Positions 53,034-62,727 of a stretch of DNA of 64,000 nt are shown in pieces; positions within the stretch are counted from its first letter, which is position 1, and each line of letters begins with the position of its first letter. The notes beneath the pieces were generated by a model. The model saw only the letters and a list, made by a program, of their open reading frames with translations, was not told where the DNA came from and did not search any database. The stretch is from Fictibacillus phosphorivorans (GTDB lineage: Bacteria; Bacillota; Bacilli; Bacillales; Fictibacillaceae). The stretch covers positions 79,002-143,001 of the forward strand of contig NZ_JAMBOR010000007.1 in NCBI RefSeq assembly GCF_023715845.1. The letters are read 5' to 3'. The position numbers were made by a program, and so were the translations under genes.

Positions 53034-53903
53034 GTGAGAACAACTGATGAGAAAATAAAACTTCGTAACCATTGGTTCAAAATTATTTTGATCAGTCTTT
53101 TTTCAATGGTATTCATGTTTAAAATTGCTGTAACAACATTCACGTTTCATTTCTCTGATCTGCTGGCGTTTCTTTTAGCAATATTTGCAATCGGAATCTG
53201 CAGCATGTTCTATGTAAAGATAAATGAAGCACTACAAGCTTTTTCTGCAGCCGGAAAATCATTCCTGCCAGGTTCTCCTAAAGATACACAGAACGAGACA
53301 GAGGAAGCAGAAGAGATCCTTGAAACAGAGATTACATACGATGAATCAGAAAAAGAAGAGATGGAACGACAATTATTCATGTTGGAAGATCAAGTGAAAC
53401 GAATGAAACAAGTCCAACAAGAAATTACGAACCGATTGGTTGATGAAGATCTTCACGAAGATGATAAGCGAGATTATATCGATTATCTGCTACAGAAAGA
53501 AAAAGAAATCATGCTGGCAAAACAAGAAATCGTGCGAATTACTTCCCTATTAGATCCAGAAGAAATGGTTGAAGACGAATATGAGAATGATGAACAGCAA
53601 GTAGAAGAGATACAAGATGAACAATCTATACAAACGGCGACTGCTAAAGATGTCGTACAGCTTTTAGGAAAAGAATTTGTTTTGAATGCAAGTCTAGAAC
53701 AATTCAATCACAAAATGAGAGAGATACAGCATTCCATCACGGTAGAAACGGCTAACCACCTGAAGGAAGAAGGGTTGATCGATCCTTACTTCAATGTAAC
53801 CCGCAAAGGTTTAAAAGAATTTCGACGTGCCGCAAAGAAGTTTAGTTATGGCGACAGTGTGAAATTTTTATCTAAGGTCGTTCAAAGAGGAAATCATAGA
53901 TAA
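53034..53903 (+). CDS. Membrane protein with long coiled coil, unknown function
   Basis: A 289-residue protein with two transmembrane helices near the N-terminus (about 17-37 and 43-65), a very acidic linker (about 85-110), a Glu/Lys coiled coil (about 108-185), another acidic stretch (EDEYENDEQQVEEIQDEQ) and a helical C-terminus ending basic. It resembles none I can name; the acidic segments suggest a scaffold or chaperone-like surface. GTG 53034 follows AAGGGGGC. It is monocistronic between the ger genes and copD. Confidence 0.65.
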   Translation: MRTTDEKIKLRNHWFKIILISLFSMVFMFKIAVTTFTFHFSDLLAFLLAIFAIGICSMFYVKINEALQAFSAAGKSFLPGSPKDTQNETEEAEEILETEITYDESEKEEMERQLFMLEDQVKRMKQVQQEITNRLVDEDLHEDDKRDYIDYLLQKEKEIMLAKQEIVRITSLLDPEEMVEDEYENDEQQVEEIQDEQSIQTATAKDVVQLLGKEFVLNASLEQFNHKMREIQHSITVETANHLKEEGLIDPYFNVTRKGLKEFRRAAKKFSYGDSVKFLSKVVQRGNHR

Positions 53904-53910
53904 ATAAAGG

Positions 53911-53952
53911 CTGATTCACTAGCTTAACAGCTTAAGTGAATCAGTTTTTTTA
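53911..53952 (+). terminator. Terminator of the coiled-coil membrane protein gene
   Basis: CTGATTCACT pairs with AGTGAATCAG, with an inner AGCT/AGCT pairing, then T-run. Confidence 0.85.
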
Positions 53953-54044
53953 TTTGAATTCGTAATTTTGTCACTCTTATTTTTTCGGCTTTTTCCAATC
54001 CCTGCTACAATAGACTTAGATTTGTTGTGAAGGAGTTCATTTGT

Positions 54045-55130
54045 ATGTTCATAGTTGCTAAAGCCATGCTGTATTTGTGTTTTTCCATTTTAATCGGGGC
54101 ATGTATCCTTTATTCTGTTCCAATAACCAAACGGCCTGAAATTTGTATTAAAAAATCATGGCTGCTGTTGCTTGTCGCCGTAGTCCCCATTTTCGGTATA
54201 GGAGAGTTGATGAGGCTTACTCTTTATTTAGGAGAAGGAATCGGCTATTGGCTAACCTTTCAAAATATTATTTTTAGTTTCGAGTTAGGAAAGGGCTGGC
54301 TTTTTTTAACGGGCATCACTGTCTTGTTATTTTTTATGATCCTGTTTAATGATATTGGGAAAGAAAGGTTTTTTGCAGGGCTATCCTTGTTTTTATTAAC
54401 TGGGATGGCACTATCCATCGGTTATGCGAGCCATGCTGCAAGCTTAGACTCATTCGGTATAGTTGCTCATTCTCTTCATTTTTTAGCGGTTACAGCCTGG
54501 TCAGGTACACTTCTTACGGTCGGTTTTTTTAGTAAAGGTGAAGGTCCGGGAGTTGCTTTTTATAAATGGTTCACCCCTTTCGCGTTAATGTGTCTGTTTA
54601 TTGTGATCGGAGCTGGATTATGGCTCATGTCATACATCGTGCCTGAATATGTGAACGGGTATATGCTCAATTATGGGCAAGCGTTATTGATTAAGCATGT
54701 TTTACTTTTTGTTGTGATTTTTTATAGTGTGATCAATGGTATATGGTTAAAGAAAAAACGTTTAAGTGGAGAAGGTTCTTTATCCATAAAGAGATGGATA
54801 AAAGTAGAAGGGATTCTATTGTTCTTCGTTTTTGCAGCGACAGCTGTGATGAGCCAGCAGACACCGCCGCATGATGTAGCACAAACTCTCAAAATGGAGA
54901 AGCCTTCCTCTTTATTTTCTTTGATTACGGGATTGAATCCTGGTGAGAATCCGATGTTGAAAATCGATCTATCACTATTGAGCTTCGGCTGGCTGTTTGC
55001 TTGTATCGTTCTTTTAGCAGGTGTGTTTATGGGTATTAAAAGAAAAATAGGATTTCTCCCCGTCTTCATCGTTTCCATTTTAGCTGCTGGTTCACTGTAT
55101 TTAGCCGTGATGTCATCATTATCATTATAA
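54045..55130 (+). CDS. CopD family copper-resistance/transport membrane protein
   Basis: A 361-residue membrane protein with about eight helices and the CopD domain (HSLHFLAVTAWSGTLLTVGFF and the conserved His/Trp of helices in the second half; TAVMSQQTPPHD near 275). CopD proteins, sometimes fused to CopC as in YcnJ, are linked to copper uptake; no CopC part is present here. ATG 54045 is nine bases behind AAGGAG, better than GTG 54027. yusU follows 21 bases later and may be cotranscribed. Confidence 0.85.
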   Translation: MFIVAKAMLYLCFSILIGACILYSVPITKRPEICIKKSWLLLLVAVVPIFGIGELMRLTLYLGEGIGYWLTFQNIIFSFELGKGWLFLTGITVLLFFMILFNDIGKERFFAGLSLFLLTGMALSIGYASHAASLDSFGIVAHSLHFLAVTAWSGTLLTVGFFSKGEGPGVAFYKWFTPFALMCLFIVIGAGLWLMSYIVPEYVNGYMLNYGQALLIKHVLLFVVIFYSVINGIWLKKKRLSGEGSLSIKRWIKVEGILLFFVFAATAVMSQQTPPHDVAQTLKMEKPSSLFSLITGLNPGENPMLKIDLSLLSFGWLFACIVLLAGVFMGIKRKIGFLPVFIVSILAAGSLYLAVMSSLSL

Positions 55131-55151
55131 AGAGAAAGTGAGGGGTTAAAC

Positions 55152-55400
55152 ATGGATAGTAAACTGCAATCTCAGCTTGATGGACTGATTGAAAAATATG
55201 CTGAACTTTTGATTGGCAAAACAGAACCTGAGTATATTGAAAAAGTGAAAGCATATGTGTTATACGCGAGTATCGCTAAAAACATGCCGCCTCTAGCCAA
55301 ACATTGGAATGAGAGTTATCCGGATGCAAAAGATGCGATGAAAGACTTATTCAGTGAAATTAAGAAGTTAAACGAAGAGCAACGTAGAGATCAAAAATAA
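55152..55400 (+). CDS. yusU: DUF2573 family small protein (YusU-like)
   Basis: An 82-residue helical protein (LDGLIEKYAELLIGKTEPEYIEKVKAYVLYASIAKNMPPLAKHWNESYPDAK...) matching, from memory, B. subtilis YusU, which also lies near the fad/yus cluster. Function unknown. The ribosome-binding site GTGAGGGG precedes it, and a terminator follows. Confidence 0.65.
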   Translation: MDSKLQSQLDGLIEKYAELLIGKTEPEYIEKVKAYVLYASIAKNMPPLAKHWNESYPDAKDAMKDLFSEIKKLNEEQRRDQK

Positions 55401-55403
55401 GGG

Positions 55404-55430
55404 AAAGCAGTCTTTTTAGGCTGCTTTTTC
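55404..55430 (+). terminator. Terminator of the copD-yusU unit
   Basis: AAAGCAG pairs with CTGCTTT around a 10-nt loop, then TTC. Confidence 0.7.
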
Positions 55431-55564
55431 TTGTGGTTTAAATAATTTAAATTTTGCAAAATCGACAAAGTTTGCAAAAAGAATGATATATTTAAAGCGG
55501 TTACATTGTATAGAAATTTACCATTTATATATAGAGTAGAGAACGTAATGGGGAGGCAATTAGA

Positions 55565-56482
55565 TTGGAACAAGCAATGCGTAATTTTTTCTTATTCTTA
55601 GCTAAAAACAAGTCAATGACGAGCTTGGCAAAAAAATATGGCTTGCGTTTCGGTGCAGCACGTTTTGTAGCAGGAGCAACACTTGAGAGCTCTATTGTAG
55701 CCATCAAAAAATTAAATCAAAAAGGGATGCCTGTTACGATTGACCATTTAGGTGAATTTGTAGATAGCGAACGTGAAGCAGCTGAAATGACAGAGCATTG
55801 TATCCAAGCGGTAAAAGCAATCGCGAAGGAAAATCTAGATTCACAGCTTTCGTTAAAACTGACTTCCATGGGGTTAGACATCAGCGACGAGCTGGTTCTC
55901 AGCAACATGAGAAAAATCATGGATGCTGCTGTAAAGCATAATGTATTTATCACGATTGATATGGAAGATTACTCTCGTTGTGAAAAAACATTGCAGATCT
56001 TTAAGCAGCTTAAAAAAGAATACGACAACATTTCCACTGTAATTCAAGCCTATCTGTACCGTTCCTTGGAGGATGTACAGGACCTTAATGAATATAAACC
56101 TAACCTGCGTTTGGTTAAAGGTGCCTATAAAGAATCTCCGAAAGTGGCTTATCCTGAAAAAAGCGATGTGGATAACAACTTTAAGAAATTGATAGAGACT
56201 CATCTATTAAATGGTAACTACACAGCAGTTGCTACGCATGATGATGAGATCATTCAGTATACAAAGGATCTGGTTAAAAAGCACAACATTCCTTATGATC
56301 AATTCGAATTCCAGATGCTTTACGGAATTCGTGTCGAACGCCAAGAACAGTTATTGCAAGAAGGATACAAGATGCGTATCTACGTACCTTACGGAAACGA
56401 CTGGTACGGCTACTTCATGAGAAGACTTGCAGAAAGACCAGCAAACGTTATGTTTGTGCTCAAAGGTGTTCTCGGAAAGTAG
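55565..56482 (+). CDS. fadM: Proline dehydrogenase family protein (YusM/FadM-like)
   Basis: A 305-residue FAD-dependent TIM-barrel enzyme of the PutA/PutB family: LSLKLTSMGLDISDE, VFITIDMEDYSRCEKTL, VIQAYLYRSLEDVQDL, LRLVKGAYKES, VATHDDEIIQY, FEFQMLYGIR and YVPYGNDWYGYFMRRLAERPANV are the FAD- and substrate-site strands. It should oxidise proline to pyrroline-5-carboxylate. In B. subtilis yusM sits next to fadN-A-E as here; no P5C dehydrogenase is adjacent. TTG 55565 follows GGGGAGG. Transcription would run through array C to the terminator at 56682. Confidence 0.9.
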   Translation: MEQAMRNFFLFLAKNKSMTSLAKKYGLRFGAARFVAGATLESSIVAIKKLNQKGMPVTIDHLGEFVDSEREAAEMTEHCIQAVKAIAKENLDSQLSLKLTSMGLDISDELVLSNMRKIMDAAVKHNVFITIDMEDYSRCEKTLQIFKQLKKEYDNISTVIQAYLYRSLEDVQDLNEYKPNLRLVKGAYKESPKVAYPEKSDVDNNFKKLIETHLLNGNYTAVATHDDEIIQYTKDLVKKHNIPYDQFEFQMLYGIRVERQEQLLQEGYKMRIYVPYGNDWYGYFMRRLAERPANVMFVLKGVLGK

Positions 56483-56562
56483 TTATTTTATGCGAAGAGC
56501 TTTTTGTAAGGTTGATTTTTGTGAACAAAAATCTTCATAATCGTGTTTGTATGAGGGGCAAC

Positions 56563-56653
56563 GTACAAAAATAGGCTCTGACTGTACAAAAAAATTGCGT
56601 AACCGTACAAAAAAATTTGCATACCTGTAAAAAGATAGCGTCACTGTACAAAA
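56563..56653. repeat. 21-nt-period array C, word GTACAAAA (5 copies)
   Basis: Words begin at 56563, 56584, 56605, 56627 (degenerate GTAAAAA) and 56646; steps 21, 21, 22 and 19. It lies between the fadM stop and the fadM terminator, so it is probably transcribed as 3' untranslated RNA. Confidence 0.8.
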
Positions 56654-56681
56654 CTGTTTTTTTTAACTTTATATAAATGTG

Positions 56682-56711
56682 AAGAACTCTCTCAACGGGA
56701 GTTCTTTTTTT
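56682..56711 (+). terminator. Terminator of fadM
   Basis: AAGAACTCTC pairs with GGGAGTTCTT around a short loop, then TTTTTTT. Confidence 0.88.
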
Positions 56712-56751
56712 AATTGTTTGGGGTCTGTCCCGGGACAGACCCCAAACAATT
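56712..56751. repeat. 40-bp perfect palindrome
   Basis: The two 20-base arms read outward from CCC|GGG and include GGGGTCTGTCCC. It is a perfect inverted repeat with no unpaired base. It shares GGGGTCTG and ACCCCAAAC with the short motif at 1420-1432, so it is a dispersed element rather than a gene-specific operator. Confidence 0.85.
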
Positions 56752-56810
56752 TAGAAACAATTCAAAGAAATCGGTCAGAACTATTGCTAAAATTCTGAAT
56801 ATATTTTATA

Positions 56811-56839
56811 TTGAGTGTAGGCTAATTATTTTTTTATGG
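56811..56839 (+). promoter_or_regulatory. Candidate promoter of fadN-fadA-fadE
   Basis: TTGAGT, 17-18 bases, then TTATGG/TATGGA, just upstream of the FadR-type operator. The -10 is weak, as expected for a regulated promoter. Confidence 0.45.
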
Positions 56840-56847
56840 ATAAAAAA

Positions 56848-56865
56848 TGAATGAGTATTCATTCA
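56848..56865. promoter_or_regulatory. FadR operator
   Basis: TGAATGAGTATTCATTCA matches the Bacillus FadR (YsiA) consensus TGAATGAMTANTCATTCA in full except the ambiguous seventh-eighth step. It lies between the promoter and the fadN ribosome-binding site, so long-chain acyl-CoA should relieve repression. Confidence 0.9.
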
Positions 56866-56884
56866 ATAAAGGGGGAAGTCTATT

Positions 56885-59281
56885 TTGTCTCGTCAAATCC
56901 GAAAAGCCGCTGTACTGGGATCTGGTGTGATGGGCTCGGGCATTGCTGCTCATCTAGCGAATGTCGGAATTCCAACCATACTACTGGATATCGTCCCGCC
57001 TTCTTTAAGCGAAGAAGAAAAGGCAAAAGGGATCACCGAAGATCACCCAGCATTTCGAAACAAATTTGCCTTAACTGCAACCCAGAAATTACTTAAACAA
57101 AAACCCGCACCACTTGCGGTAAAAGAAAATCTTGATTTGATAACAATTGGTAACCTTACAGATGATTTAGAGAAGCTGAAAGAAGCAGACTGGATCATTG
57201 AAGTTGTCGTTGAACGCTTGGATGTAAAACAAAAGCTTTTTGAAAAGGTTGATCAGTACCGTAAATCGGGGAGTATCGTATCCTCTAACACGTCTGGGAT
57301 CTCCATTCGTGCAATGGCTGAAGGTCGGTCAGAAGACTTTAAATCTCATTTTTTAGGAACGCACTTTTTCAATCCTCCGAGATACTTAAAGCTTTTAGAG
57401 ATCATTCCTACTGAAGATACGAGCCCAGAGATCGTACAGTTCATGAGGAATTTTGGTGAGAATGTTCTTGGAAAAGGTGTTGTTGAAGCAAAGGATACAC
57501 CGAACTTTATCGCAAACCGTATTGGAACATATGGACTTATGGTAACGATGCAGGAAATGATGAAACAAGGCTATTCCGTCGGTGAAGTGGATTCTGTAAC
57601 TGGACCTCTTATCGGCCGTCCTAAATCAGCGACGTTTAGAACACTCGATGTGGTGGGGCTTGATACATTCCTGCATGTTGCTCGTAACGTTTACGAACAA
57701 GTAGACGGGAAGGAAAAAGAGGTATTCGAAATTCCGGAATTCCTCAATGAAATGGTCGATAAAGGATGGACAGGAAGCAAGAATGGCCAGGGCTTCTATT
57801 TGAAACAAAAAAGCAAAACGGGCAGCGAAATTTTAGAGCTTGATCCTAAAACCCTTGAATACAAGCCGCGTTCGAAGATGAAAACAGCAACACTCGAAGC
57901 AGCTAAACAGATGAAAACAACAAACCAAAAAGTGAAAGCGCTTTTATACAGTGAGGACCGTGCAGGTAAGCTTCTATGGGACATCATTAAACCGGTACTA
58001 CTTTACTCCGCAGAAAAATGCTATGAAATTGCAGACGACTTAGTCGCGATCGACCAGGCGATGAAGTGGGGCTTCGGCTGGGAACACGGACCGTTTGAAA
58101 TTTGGGACGCAATCGGGCTGCAAGAATCGGTAGAAAGGATGAAGTCAGAAGGAGAGACGATTCCACAATGGGTAGAAGAATTACTTCAATCCGAGAAAGC
58201 ATCCTTCTATTCAAAGACTGAGGGGGAAGTATCGTACTACCATAAGGGAACTTATTTGCCTGTAGAAGAAAATAAAAAAGTGATTCACTTAAGCCGTCTC
58301 AAAGAAAAAGGCAATGTGATCAAGAAAAATAATGGTGCCACCTTGATCGATCTTGGTGACGATGTAGCCGGACTTGAGTTCACATCACCAAACAATGCGA
58401 TCGGGCCGGAGATCATTATGATGCTTCATCAGGCGATCGATGAAGTAGAAAAAAACTACAAAGGACTTGTCATCGGAAACCAAGGGAAAAACTTCTGTGT
58501 TGGAGCAAACCTTATGCTCATTTTAATGGAAGCCCAAGATGATAATTATTTTGAACTGGATATGATGGTCCGTCAGTTCCAACAAGCCATGGCAAGAGTA
58601 AGATACAGTGCCAAGCCTGTCGTGGCGGCAAACTTCGGAATGACACTTGGCGGGGGAGTTGAAGTATCATTACCGGCTGCAAGATTGCAGATGGCTTCTG
58701 AAACTTACATGGGTTTAGTAGAAACCGGAGTCGGACTCATTCCTGGTGGAGGCGGAAACAAAGAGCTCTATATCCGTCTATTGGAACAGCTTCCGGAAGG
58801 GGCAAAAGGCGACCTGCAAAAAGTCGCGAATCAGGCTTTTGAAACAATCGCGATGGCAAAAGTCTCAACCTCTGCCCAAGAAGCCAAAAAACTAGGATTT
58901 TTACGAAACGAGGATAACATTTCAGTAAATGGCGATCATCTGTTGCATGATGCGAAGAGCCAGGTTCTTGCACTTTCAGATGCTGGCTATAAAGCACCCG
59001 TTAAAAAGAAGATCCCAGTAGTTGGTGAAGCGGGATATGCAACACTCGCACTCGGTGCACAAACCATGCATTTCAGCCAATACATTTCTGAACATGATCT
59101 AAAAATTGCGAAGAAACTAGCATTTGTTATAGCAGGAGGCAGAGTGCCTGAAGGAACATATGTGGATGAACAATATCTGCTCGATCTTGAACGAGAAGCA
59201 TTCCTCAGCCTTGCAGGGGAACCAAAGAGCCAAGCGAGAATGCAGCACATGCTTGTAAAAGGCAAGCCGCTAAGAAACTAA
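56885..59281 (+). CDS. fadN: 3-hydroxyacyl-CoA dehydrogenase/enoyl-CoA hydratase FadN
   Basis: A 798-residue bifunctional beta-oxidation enzyme. The N-terminal half is the NAD-dependent hydroxyacyl-CoA dehydrogenase (KAAVLGSGVMGSGIAAHLANVG; VSSNTSGISI; GTHFFNPPRYLKLLEIIP; then two C-terminal helical domains), and the C-terminal half is a crotonase-fold hydratase (KGLVIGNQGKNFCVGANLMLIL, KPVVAANFGMTLGGGVEVSLPA, VGLIPGGGGNKE). TTG 56885 follows AAGGGGGAAG. First gene of the operon under the FadR operator. Confidence 0.97.
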   Translation: MSRQIRKAAVLGSGVMGSGIAAHLANVGIPTILLDIVPPSLSEEEKAKGITEDHPAFRNKFALTATQKLLKQKPAPLAVKENLDLITIGNLTDDLEKLKEADWIIEVVVERLDVKQKLFEKVDQYRKSGSIVSSNTSGISIRAMAEGRSEDFKSHFLGTHFFNPPRYLKLLEIIPTEDTSPEIVQFMRNFGENVLGKGVVEAKDTPNFIANRIGTYGLMVTMQEMMKQGYSVGEVDSVTGPLIGRPKSATFRTLDVVGLDTFLHVARNVYEQVDGKEKEVFEIPEFLNEMVDKGWTGSKNGQGFYLKQKSKTGSEILELDPKTLEYKPRSKMKTATLEAAKQMKTTNQKVKALLYSEDRAGKLLWDIIKPVLLYSAEKCYEIADDLVAIDQAMKWGFGWEHGPFEIWDAIGLQESVERMKSEGETIPQWVEELLQSEKASFYSKTEGEVSYYHKGTYLPVEENKKVIHLSRLKEKGNVIKKNNGATLIDLGDDVAGLEFTSPNNAIGPEIIMMLHQAIDEVEKNYKGLVIGNQGKNFCVGANLMLILMEAQDDNYFELDMMVRQFQQAMARVRYSAKPVVAANFGMTLGGGVEVSLPAARLQMASETYMGLVETGVGLIPGGGGNKELYIRLLEQLPEGAKGDLQKVANQAFETIAMAKVSTSAQEAKKLGFLRNEDNISVNGDHLLHDAKSQVLALSDAGYKAPVKKKIPVVGEAGYATLALGAQTMHFSQYISEHDLKIAKKLAFVIAGGRVPEGTYVDEQYLLDLEREAFLSLAGEPKSQARMQHMLVKGKPLRN

Positions 59282-59297
59282 AGGGGGGAAGAAACGA

Positions 59298-60479
59298 ATG
59301 TTAAAAGATGCAGTCATAGTAGCAGGTGCACGTACAGCTGTCGGGAAAGCGAAAAAAGGATCTTTTGCACATATGAGGCCGGATGAACTAGCGGCGATTA
59401 CGGTTAAAGAAACACTGCAGCGTGCTGGAAATTATGATGGACCGATCGATGACTTGATCATCGGATGTGCGGTTCCAGAGGCAGAACAAGGAATGAACAT
59501 GGCGCGTTTGATCGGAGCTCGTGCTGGTTTGCCAGAGACGGTACCGGCTATTACAATCAACCGGTTCTGTTCTTCTGGTTTGCAAAGTATTGCTTATGGG
59601 GCAGAAAAAATCATGCTTGGTGCAGCTGAGGCGATCATAGCGGGCGGAGCAGAATCCATGAGTCTAGTGCCTGTTGTCGGGCACGTTGTAAAGCCTAATC
59701 CATATCTCGTTGAAAATATTCCTCAATATTATATGGGAATGGGGCACACAGCTGAAGAAGTGGCGAGAAGATTTGGTGTTTCCCGACAGGATCAAGATGA
59801 ATTTGCAGTAAGAAGTCATCAAAAAGCTGCTGCTGCGATAAAAGAAGGTAAATTTGATGACGAGATCGTTCCGGTCTCTGTAATGAAGCGCTGGCTGGAT
59901 GATCAATCGAAACTAGTTGAAAAGGAAGTTGCCGTTTCAGTGGATGAAGGTGTTCGCCCTGATACTTCGCTTGAAGTGTTAGGAAAACTACGCCCTGCCT
60001 TTACCCCGACAGGTTCTGTAACAGCAGGGAATTCATCACAGACAAGTGATGGAGCAGCCTCTGTATTAATCATGAACAAAGATAAAGCGATTGCGGAAGG
60101 GTTAACCCCTCTATTGAAGTTCCGTTCCTTTGCGGTAGCTGGTGTGGCACCAGATATTATGGGAGTGGGTCCTGTTGCTGCGATTCCAAAAGCGTTAAAG
60201 ATGGCAGGGTTGGAGCTTTCGGATATCGGATTGTTTGAACTGAATGAAGCTTTTGCATCGCAGTCCGTTCAAGTTATTCGTGAACTGAATCTTGATGAAA
60301 GCAAAGTAAACGTTAATGGAGGGGCTATTGCGCTCGGACACCCGCTCGGTTGTTCAGGAACCAAACTTACTCTTACTCTGCTCCACGAAATGAAACGCAG
60401 AAACGAACAGTTCGGTGTTGTCACCATGTGTATCGGTGGCGGAATGGGTGCAGCAGGCGTATTTGAACTTGTTGGATAA
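59298..60479 (+). CDS. fadA: Acetyl-CoA C-acyltransferase (thiolase)
   Basis: A 393-residue thiolase that cleaves 3-ketoacyl-CoA in the last step of beta-oxidation. The acylated Cys91 lies in [11 protein letters not shown], followed by GGAESMS, NEAFASQ, the substrate His in [15 protein letters not shown] and the second catalytic Cys in [10 protein letters not shown] near the C-terminus. It starts 16 bases after fadN. Confidence 0.97.
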   Translation: MLKDAVIVAGARTAVGKAKKGSFAHMRPDELAAITVKETLQRAGNYDGPIDDLIIGCAVPEAEQGMNMARLIGARAGLPETVPAITINRFCSSGLQSIAYGAEKIMLGAAEAIIAGGAESMSLVPVVGHVVKPNPYLVENIPQYYMGMGHTAEEVARRFGVSRQDQDEFAVRSHQKAAAAIKEGKFDDEIVPVSVMKRWLDDQSKLVEKEVAVSVDEGVRPDTSLEVLGKLRPAFTPTGSVTAGNSSQTSDGAASVLIMNKDKAIAEGLTPLLKFRSFAVAGVAPDIMGVGPVAAIPKALKMAGLELSDIGLFELNEAFASQSVQVIRELNLDESKVNVNGGAIALGHPLGCSGTKLTLTLLHEMKRRNEQFGVVTMCIGGGMGAAGVFELVG

Positions 60480-60494
60480 AAAAGGAGGAGAATC

Positions 60495-62282
60495 ATGATG
60501 TCAAACACAGCGGAAAAAGAGATCATCGGCGGAAGTTTCTTAATCGAAGACATTGCTGCAGCAGATATTTACACACCGGAAGATTTTTCAGAAGAACATT
60601 TGATGATCGCAAAGACAACGGAAGACTTTGTTGCAAAAGAAGTGGTGCCTCAGCTTGAAAAGATGGAAGATCACGATTTTACAGTATCACGCAAGCTGCT
60701 CACAAAAGCAGGCGAGCTTGGTCTTTTAGGAGCTGATGTTCCAGAAGAATACGGCGGTTTAGGCCTGGATAAGATTTCATCCTCATTGATCACTGAAAAG
60801 TTTGCGCGCGGCCGTGGTTTTTCAATCAGTTATGGAGCGCATGTAGGGATCGGCTCACTCCCAATCGTACTTTTTGGGAACGAGGAACAAAAGAAAAAAT
60901 ATCTGCCAGCGTTAGCTACTGGCGAAAAAATTGCAGCTTACGCTTTAACTGAACCTGGTTCAGGATCGGATGCACTTGGTGCTAAAACAACAGCAAAGCT
61001 TAATCCTGAAGGTACTCATTATATTTTAAATGGAGAGAAGCAATGGATCACGAACTCTGCATTTGCTGATGTTTTTGTTGTATACGCGAAGATTGACGGC
61101 GAAAAATTCTCTGCTTTTATCGTAGAAAGAGGGTTCGAAGGCGTCTCTACGGGACCTGAAGAAAAGAAGATGGGGATCAAGAGTTCCTCTACTCGTACCT
61201 TAATTTTAGAAGATGTAGCGGTACCAAAAGAAAATCTCTTATGGGAAGCTGGAAAAGGGCATCTTATCGCATTTAACATCCTTAATATCGGCCGATACAA
61301 GCTCGCGCTAGGGTGTGTTGGAGCAGCAAAACGTGCATTCGAAGTATCTGTCAAATATGCTAATGAACGCCAGCAGTTCAAACGTAAGATCAGTTCGTTT
61401 AGCTTAATTCAAGAAAAGCTAGCTAACATGGCAATTTCAACTTTTGCTGCGGAAAGCTCTGTATATCGTACCGTTGGGCTTTTTGAAAACCGTTTAGGGG
61501 CACTTTCTGATGAGAAGCAAAAGGATGGACGTGAACTTGCAAAAGCGATTGCGGAATATGCGATCGAATGTTCACTCAATAAAGTATTTGCTTCTGAAAC
61601 GCTCGATTACGTCGTAGATGAAGGCGTTCAAATCCATGGCGGATATGGCTTTATGTCAGAATACGAGATCGAGGGAGCTTATCGCGATTCCCGTATTAAT
61701 CGTATTTTTGAAGGAACAAACGAGATCAACCGCTTGCTTGTTCCAGGTACACTCGTTAAAAAAGCGATGAAAAATGAACTGCCATTGATTGAAAAGGCAA
61801 CTTCTCTTCAGCAAGAACTGATGATGCTAATGCCAGTTGAAGTAGGTACTGAACCACTGGATCAGGAAAAATACTTAGTGTCTATGGCTAAGAAAATATT
61901 CTTGATGACAGCAGGTCTCGCTGTACAGAAATTTGGACCAAAGCTTGAAAAGGAACAAGAAGTTTTAGCAAATCTTGCGGACATTATTAGCGAGATCTAC
62001 AGCATGGAATCTGTACTGTTGCGTACAGAAAAAGCAATCAATAAGTTTGGTGCAGAGAAGGCGAAGCAAAAGCTTCTTTACACGGAAGTGTACTGCCAGG
62101 AAGCTTTCAACCGCATTGAAGCTCATGCAAAGGAATCCATCGTTGCCGTTGAAGAAGGGGATATGCTGCGTATGATGCTTTCTGCGTTAAAGAAACTAAC
62201 ACGCCATACACCTGTGAATGTGATCAAGAAGAAGCGTGAAATCGCTGTATTGCTTCTTGAAGAAGAACGCTACGTAGTTTAA
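60495..62282 (+). CDS. fadE: Acyl-CoA dehydrogenase FadE
   Basis: A 595-residue FAD enzyme for the first dehydrogenation of beta-oxidation, of the long VLCAD-like type found in B. subtilis FadE. Motifs: [50 protein letters not shown], and the catalytic-base region with [37 protein letters not shown]-terminal extension of about 180 residues follows the core. AAAAAGGAGGAGAATC precedes the ATG. A weak terminator follows. Confidence 0.96.
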   Translation: MMSNTAEKEIIGGSFLIEDIAAADIYTPEDFSEEHLMIAKTTEDFVAKEVVPQLEKMEDHDFTVSRKLLTKAGELGLLGADVPEEYGGLGLDKISSSLITEKFARGRGFSISYGAHVGIGSLPIVLFGNEEQKKKYLPALATGEKIAAYALTEPGSGSDALGAKTTAKLNPEGTHYILNGEKQWITNSAFADVFVVYAKIDGEKFSAFIVERGFEGVSTGPEEKKMGIKSSSTRTLILEDVAVPKENLLWEAGKGHLIAFNILNIGRYKLALGCVGAAKRAFEVSVKYANERQQFKRKISSFSLIQEKLANMAISTFAAESSVYRTVGLFENRLGALSDEKQKDGRELAKAIAEYAIECSLNKVFASETLDYVVDEGVQIHGGYGFMSEYEIEGAYRDSRINRIFEGTNEINRLLVPGTLVKKAMKNELPLIEKATSLQQELMMLMPVEVGTEPLDQEKYLVSMAKKIFLMTAGLAVQKFGPKLEKEQEVLANLADIISEIYSMESVLLRTEKAINKFGAEKAKQKLLYTEVYCQEAFNRIEAHAKESIVAVEEGDMLRMMLSALKKLTRHTPVNVIKKKREIAVLLLEEERYVV

Positions 62283-62315
62283 TTAATTTTATTTACGCCA
62301 ACCTTCAAAAACACT

Positions 62316-62348
62316 TTTCCCTCTTGCTTGGCAGGGGGGACTTTTTTT
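62316..62348 (+). terminator. Weak terminator of fadE
   Basis: TCCCTC pairs with GGGGGA, then TTTTTTT. Confidence 0.55.
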
Positions 62349-62471
62349 ATTTGGCTTTTAGCAAAGGGCTCAAGTCAGATACAGTTTCGGGTGCAGAATC
62401 TGATTTCATATGGTACCTACTAGGGTATTTAAGCAAATTCAAGAGGACGATTTCAATAAAATTCAGCATCA

Positions 62472-62550
62472 ATCCAGAAATTCGTCCAATCTATCCACGA
62501 GATTTAGGCTGCAATCCAAAAATTTAAGCAGTTTATCCACGAGTTTACAT
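62472..62550. repeat. 21-nt-period array D, word ATCCA (4 copies)
   Basis: ATCCA begins at 62472, 62493, 62514 and 62535, exactly 21 apart. Alternate copies are longer (TATCCACGAG, 42 apart). ATTCA variants at 62437 and 62461 may extend the array upstream. It lies beyond the fadE terminator. Confidence 0.7.
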
Positions 62551-62727
62551 TTCTCGACAAATTCTGCACTCCATATACCCCTCTATACTCGATATATGTA
62601 AGAGAGCCCAACTAAGCCATGGTACCATGGTGGTGGAAGACTTTTATTAAAGGATGTTTTAAACAGTGTAAAATTTCTTGTTTTATTGGTGACACTAGTT
62701 TGTGGTACTATGAAAAGGGGTGATATA

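Larger units (their letters stand above)
56483..56884. other. Intergenic region between fadM and fadN
   Basis: Contains, in order, the GTACAAAA array, the fadM terminator, a 40-bp palindrome, and the fadN promoter and operator, each listed separately. No small ORF is supported. Confidence 0.6.
62283..62727. other. Intergenic region between fadE and yusI
   Basis: Contains a weak fadE terminator and array D. The remaining sequence, including a palindromic CCATGGTACCATGG near 62618-62631, holds no supported gene. Confidence 0.5.
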
